Of a DNA stretch of 64,000 nt, positions 60,094 to 64,000 are shown in pieces; position 1 is the first letter of the stretch, and each line of letters starts with the position of its first letter. This DNA is from an uncultured Clostridia bacterium. GTDB lineage: Bacteria > Bacillota > Clostridia > Christensenellales > UBA1242. Location: NCBI GenBank assembly GCA_934793215.1, contig CAKVOP010000001.1, positions 62,001-126,000 on the forward strand, written 5' to 3'. The notes below the pieces were generated by a model, which was given only the letters and a program-made list of their open reading frames with translations, did not search any database and was not told the origin of the DNA. The position numbers and the translations under genes are program-made.

Positions 60094-62361
60094 ATGAATT
60101 ACGACATTAACTCTTTAAATGAAGAACAACTTGCACCTTTGAAACAGATTGATGGTGCTGTGCTGGTTACAGCGGGTGCAGGTAGTGGGAAGACTAGGCT
60201 TTTGACTCATCGTGTGGCATATCTTATAGAACACGAGGGGGTAAGCCCTTTCAATATCCTTGCTATAACATTTACAAATAAAGCAGCGGGCGAAATGAAA
60301 GAAAGAATTTCAAAAATGGTTGCGGGGGCGGATAGAGTTTGGATTTCCACCTTCCACTCTATGTGTGCCAAAATTTTAAGAATGGACATAAATTACCTCC
60401 CTCCATTCACCAAAGATTTTTCTATTTACAGCGAAAGCGATAGTGACAAAGTTGTGAAAGAAGTGCTGGCCGAGCGAGGCATAAGCGACGACAAAATCAA
60501 AAAGGAACTTGTTTATCATATTTCTAACTGGAAAAACAATGGGCAAAGTTATATGGATTACATACAAACCCATGAAAGCGAATATGATATGCGTAAAATT
60601 GGGTCTATGATGCTGGCGTATGATGAAAAACTTGCCAAAAATAATGCACTAGACTTTGATGACCTTCTCGTTAAAACGATAGAACTTTTCACCAAAAATC
60701 CAGATGTTTTAGATAAATATGCAAGACGATTCGAATACATTTTGGTCGATGAGTTTCAAGACACCAACCGTGTTCAATATAATCTTGTAAAAATGCTTGC
60801 AAGCGTGCATAAAAATGTGTTTGCCGTCGGTGACGAAGACCAGTGTATTTATTCTTGGAGAGGTGCAAATTTTCAAAATATTTTCAATTTCAAAAAAGAC
60901 TTTGAGGGAGCAAGAACATATAAACTTGAAAGAAACTACCGTTCAACAAATGAAATAATTTCTGTCGCAAACAATGTTATTAAGCATAATAGTTCTCGTC
61001 TTGATAAAAATATGTGGACAGACAAAAATGGTGGTGAAAAGCCCACGCTTTACAACGCCTACGATGAGCGAGACGAAGCACTGTATGTCGCAAAAACCAT
61101 TTCTTCACTAAAAAGTGAAGGGTATGATTACGATGATATAGCTGTTTTAATGCGAATGAACTCCTTGTCGCGTAGCGTTGAAGAGGCACTGCTTTCTTAC
61201 AACATTCCTCATCGAATTTTTGGTGGGTTCAAATTCTATGAACGTGCTGAAATAAAAAATATAGTTGCATATTTGAGACTCTTTGTAAATCCTAAAGATG
61301 ACATATCTTTTGCACGAATAATAAATTTCCCAAAGCGAGGGATAGGAGACGGAACTCTTGCTAAACTTGGAGAATTAAATAAAAACTGCTCTTTGCTTGA
61401 AAACTGTATAGGGGAAGAAATTAAAACTTCTGCTCTTTATAAAAAATTCCAACCTTTTGCGGAAGCATTTAATAATGTAAAATTGAAGTCTCAAAAACCT
61501 CTTTCAAGTTTTGTTGAGGAAGTCTTAAATGAATTTAATGTTCGCGATTCTTATAATCAAAATATTGAAGAAGATGTGGACAAAATTATGAATATCGACC
61601 AGTTTGTGGCGTCGGTAAAAGAATTTGAAGCATTAAATCCAGATGCGGGGCTTAACGAATTTCTTGAAAACATAACCTTGTCTAGTGAAAATGATGAAAT
61701 AGGACAAGGCGGAGCGGTGACAATAGCCACTGTTCACGCGGTTAAAGGGCTCGAATTTAAAGTGGTTTTTGTGATAGGGCTTGAAGAGGGAATATTCCCG
61801 ATTAAGCGTGCGACCTCTACTATGGATATAGAAGAAGAGCGTCGACTTATGTATGTTGCCTTAACGCGTGCCGAAGAGAGGTTGTTTTTAAGTCATGCAA
61901 GCAAAAGATATATGTACTGTGAAAGTCAGTATCAATCACCAAGCCGGTTTTGCAAGGAACTAGGGCTTTTAGGTATTGAGAGAAAGGAAAACAAAAGTTA
62001 TAGTGCAGATCGTGCATATGATGGCTATTCTCGCTCTTCAAATGGTTATGCAAGTAGACCAAAATACCAAAAAGTATATAATTTTGAAGAAAATGGCGAT
62101 AATTTTAATGATTTTAGCGACTATTCCGCCCCAAAACCTTTATTTAATAAAAATTTGGTGCTAAAAAGCGAAACAAGAGAAGAAAAACCAAAGCAAGATG
62201 TAAGTCGTTACAAAGTGGGCATGAGGGTCTTTTATCAAAAATTTGGTGAAGGGAAAATAGTTGATATAAGTGATGACGGACTTGTTGGAGACATTATTTT
62301 TGATGATTTTGGCAAGAAAAGTTTGATGCTTGAAACGGCTAAACTTGACATAATTTCATAG
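60094..62361 (+). CDS. pcrA: UvrD/PcrA-type DNA helicase
   Basis: The 755-residue SF1A helicase starts MNYDINSLNEEQLAPLKQIDG. Motifs in order: Walker A TAGAGSGKTRLLTHR, ITFTNKAAGEMKER, Walker B LVDEFQDTNRVQYNLV, GDEDQCIYSWRGA, RNYRST and VTIATVHAVKGLEFKVVF. The end YKVGMRVFYQKFGEGKIVDI is the tudor-like RNA polymerase-binding domain of PcrA. It acts in repair and in clearing stalled polymerase or recombinase. ligA follows, as in many Bacillota. Confidence 0.95.
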   Translation: MNYDINSLNEEQLAPLKQIDGAVLVTAGAGSGKTRLLTHRVAYLIEHEGVSPFNILAITFTNKAAGEMKERISKMVAGADRVWISTFHSMCAKILRMDINYLPPFTKDFSIYSESDSDKVVKEVLAERGISDDKIKKELVYHISNWKNNGQSYMDYIQTHESEYDMRKIGSMMLAYDEKLAKNNALDFDDLLVKTIELFTKNPDVLDKYARRFEYILVDEFQDTNRVQYNLVKMLASVHKNVFAVGDEDQCIYSWRGANFQNIFNFKKDFEGARTYKLERNYRSTNEIISVANNVIKHNSSRLDKNMWTDKNGGEKPTLYNAYDERDEALYVAKTISSLKSEGYDYDDIAVLMRMNSLSRSVEEALLSYNIPHRIFGGFKFYERAEIKNIVAYLRLFVNPKDDISFARIINFPKRGIGDGTLAKLGELNKNCSLLENCIGEEIKTSALYKKFQPFAEAFNNVKLKSQKPLSSFVEEVLNEFNVRDSYNQNIEEDVDKIMNIDQFVASVKEFEALNPDAGLNEFLENITLSSENDEIGQGGAVTIATVHAVKGLEFKVVFVIGLEEGIFPIKRATSTMDIEEERRLMYVALTRAEERLFLSHASKRYMYCESQYQSPSRFCKELGLLGIERKENKSYSADRAYDGYSRSSNGYASRPKYQKVYNFEENGDNFNDFSDYSAPKPLFNKNLVLKSETREEKPKQDVSRYKVGMRVFYQKFGEGKIVDISDDGLVGDIIFDDFGKKSLMLETAKLDIIS

Positions 62362-62369
62362 GAGGGGAA

Positions 62370-64000
62370 ATGGACAAACTTGACGAAATGAAGACGCTGA
62401 TAAGCGAAATTGAAAAACACAACTACAACTACTATGTAAGGGATAATCCTACCATTTCGGACAGTGAATATGATAAACTCTATTATCACCTTGTTGACCT
62501 TGAAAAGGAAACGGGAGTAACGCTTCCTTATTCGCCTACTTTGCGTGTTGGGGACAGGGTTCAAGAGGGGTTTGAAAAGAAACGCCATGAGGTGCCTCTT
62601 TATTCGCTCAATAAAGTGCGTGATTTTGAAGAACTCGCATCTTGGGTGGCGGACATGAAAAGACTTGCGGACAATACTGATTTTGCAGTGGAATACAAGT
62701 TTGATGGATTGCAAATCGTTGTTGAATATAACGACGGCGTGTTTGTGAGTGCTACGACCCGTGGAAATGGGACAATTGGTGAAGATGTTTCGTTGCAAGT
62801 TAAAACAATAAAAAGCGTGCCTTTGCTCATACCGTATAAAGGGAAATTAATCGTGCAGGGCGAAGGCATGATGACTAATAAAAGTTTTGAAAAATACAAC
62901 AAAACTGCCGAAGAAAAACTTAAAAATCCTCGCAATGCGGCGGCGGGAGCAATAAGAAACCTTGATCCAAAAGAGACAGCCAAAAGAAACCTTGACTATT
63001 TTTGTTATTCAATTCTTGCCTGTCCAGAGAAAACTTTTTCTACTCAACAAGAAATGCATCAATTTTTGGAGGATAATGGATTCAAGACTGGGGACTATTT
63101 TAAACTTTGTTCTTCATGTGAGCAAATTATCGATTGCATAAACGATATAGATAAAAAGAAAAGTAAACTTGATGTAATGATAGACGGAATGGTCATTAAA
63201 ATTAATAAAGTTTCTCCTCGTGAGGAAATCGGTTGGACGGCCAAGTTCCCTAAATGGGCACTCGCCTATAAATTTGAAGCACAAGAGGTTACAACGATTC
63301 TTCAAAATGTTACCTGGCAAGTTGGAAGAAGCGGAAGGGTTACCCCAATAGCAAATTTACAGCCTGTTTCGCTTGCGGGGGCCACGGTTTCAAGAGCGAC
63401 ACTCAATAATATAGACGACATAAGACGCAAAGATGTTTACGAAAATTCTCGTGTGTTTGTAAGACGTTCAAACGAAGTTATTCCTGAAATTATGGGTCTC
63501 GCCGAAAAGTTCGAGAATTCAATACCCGTCAAGGTGCCACAGGTATGCCCTTGTTGCGGGGAAAGATTGACGCAAAAGGGGCCACTTCTATTTTGCACAA
63601 ATCATCTTGGCTGTAAAGAACAAGTGGTAGATAGATTAAGTCATTTTGCTAGTAGAGAAGCGTTCAATATTGAGGGGCTGTCAATCAAAACCTGTCAGGC
63701 TCTTTATGACAATTTGGGTGTTCGAAGATTGAGTGACTTATTCAAGTTAAAGAAAGAAGATTTGTTAAAACTTGACAAATTTAAGGATAAAAAAGCCGAA
63801 AATATCGTAAAAAGTCTTCAAAAAAGCAAAATTATAGATTTTTATAAATTTTTATTTGCTCTTGGCATAAGTGAAGTTGGTGTGAAAACGGCAAAGGATC
63901 TTGCAAAACATTTTAATGGGCTAAACGAAATTAAGACCGCTTCAAAGGAAGATATTTTAGAGGTTGAAGATATAGGTGAAGTGATTGCCAATAATATAGT
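62370..64000 (+). CDS. ligA: NAD-dependent DNA ligase LigA, 5' part
   Basis: The frame opens at an ATG after GGAGGGG and runs off the window, giving 543 residues of about 660-670. The N-terminal Ia domain has HNYNYYVRDNPTISDSEYD. The adenylated lysine is Lys110 in EYKFDGLQI. The OB fold (ILQNVTWQVGRSGRVTP), a Cys4 zinc finger (CPCC and CTNHLGC) and the HhH part are present. The BRCT domain would lie outside. The usual RGDG motif reads RGNG (Asn133), and several other positions differ from typical LigA, but the key lysine and zinc ligands are kept. Confidence 0.93.
   Translation, partial: MDKLDEMKTLISEIEKHNYNYYVRDNPTISDSEYDKLYYHLVDLEKETGVTLPYSPTLRVGDRVQEGFEKKRHEVPLYSLNKVRDFEELASWVADMKRLADNTDFAVEYKFDGLQIVVEYNDGVFVSATTRGNGTIGEDVSLQVKTIKSVPLLIPYKGKLIVQGEGMMTNKSFEKYNKTAEEKLKNPRNAAAGAIRNLDPKETAKRNLDYFCYSILACPEKTFSTQQEMHQFLEDNGFKTGDYFKLCSSCEQIIDCINDIDKKKSKLDVMIDGMVIKINKVSPREEIGWTAKFPKWALAYKFEAQEVTTILQNVTWQVGRSGRVTPIANLQPVSLAGATVSRATLNNIDDIRRKDVYENSRVFVRRSNEVIPEIMGLAEKFENSIPVKVPQVCPCCGERLTQKGPLLFCTNHLGCKEQVVDRLSHFASREAFNIEGLSIKTCQALYDNLGVRRLSDLFKLKKEDLLKLDKFKDKKAENIVKSLQKSKIIDFYKFLFALGISEVGVKTAKDLAKHFNGLNEIKTASKEDILEVEDIGEVIANNI

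Overview
The window is AT-rich DNA from an endospore-forming member of the Bacillota, most likely an uncultured clostridial lineage. The sporulation genes support this: a SipL-like protein, spoIIR, sleB, ypeB, spoVG, spoIIGA, sigE, sigG, a candidate spoVM and spoIVA. So do the division and cell-wall gene order, the hrcA-grpE-dnaK-dnaJ operon with a CIRCE operator, and a MurE with the meso-DAP-type DNPR motif. No rRNA, tRNA, CRISPR array, insertion sequence or transposase was recognised.

Layout. 1-3.7 kb: spore formation and germination (SipL-like 3' end, spoIIR-sleB-ypeB, convergent spoVG). 3.8-22.7 kb: a broken-up dcw region. It holds a hydrolase, a membrane-anchored MurF-like ligase and ddl; then murE-mraY-murD-spoVE; then an accessory patch (methyltransferase, hydrolase, pnuC remnant) where murG would be expected; then murA-divIB-ftsA-ftsZ and spoIIGA-sigE-sigG-ylmC, with nrdR opposite. 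22.8-29 kb: feoAB, a 32-residue SpoVM candidate, rpmB, the asp23-fakA pair, a compact multi-hairpin element and tlyA. 29-35 kb: a clostridial protein of unknown function, prfB with its programmed frameshift, tsaD, a U32 peptidase and an ankyrin protein. 35-40 kb: heat-shock operon whose GrpE carries a cysteine-rich N-terminal domain. 40-45.3 kb: a lipid-type glycosyltransferase, rsmE, a Cys/Pro-rich small protein, a YkvI-like transporter and an ABC permease/ATPase pair. 45.4-52.8 kb: a self-contained phage-head operon. 53-64 kb: comEC-holA, der-plsY, spoIVA, pcrA and the 5' part of ligA.

How the genes work together. SpoIIR, SpoIIGA and pro-SigmaE form the forespore-to-mother-cell signalling step. 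SigmaE then normally drives spoIVA and spoVM, whose products with SipL build the basement layer of the coat. SleB and YpeB act later in cortex breakdown. The Mur, MraY, SEDS and Fts products make and place septal peptidoglycan.

The most unusual items are these. (1) The P22-like capsid operon encodes a TerS-like protein, portal, scaffold, coat, two connector-type proteins and two holin-like proteins, but no large terminase, tail fibre, endolysin or integrase. (2) GrpE has ten CxC pairs. (3) A 92-nt element has an outer stem enclosing three perfect hairpins. (4) Five genes have a -10 hexamer exactly six bases before the ATG, so they are predicted to be leaderless.
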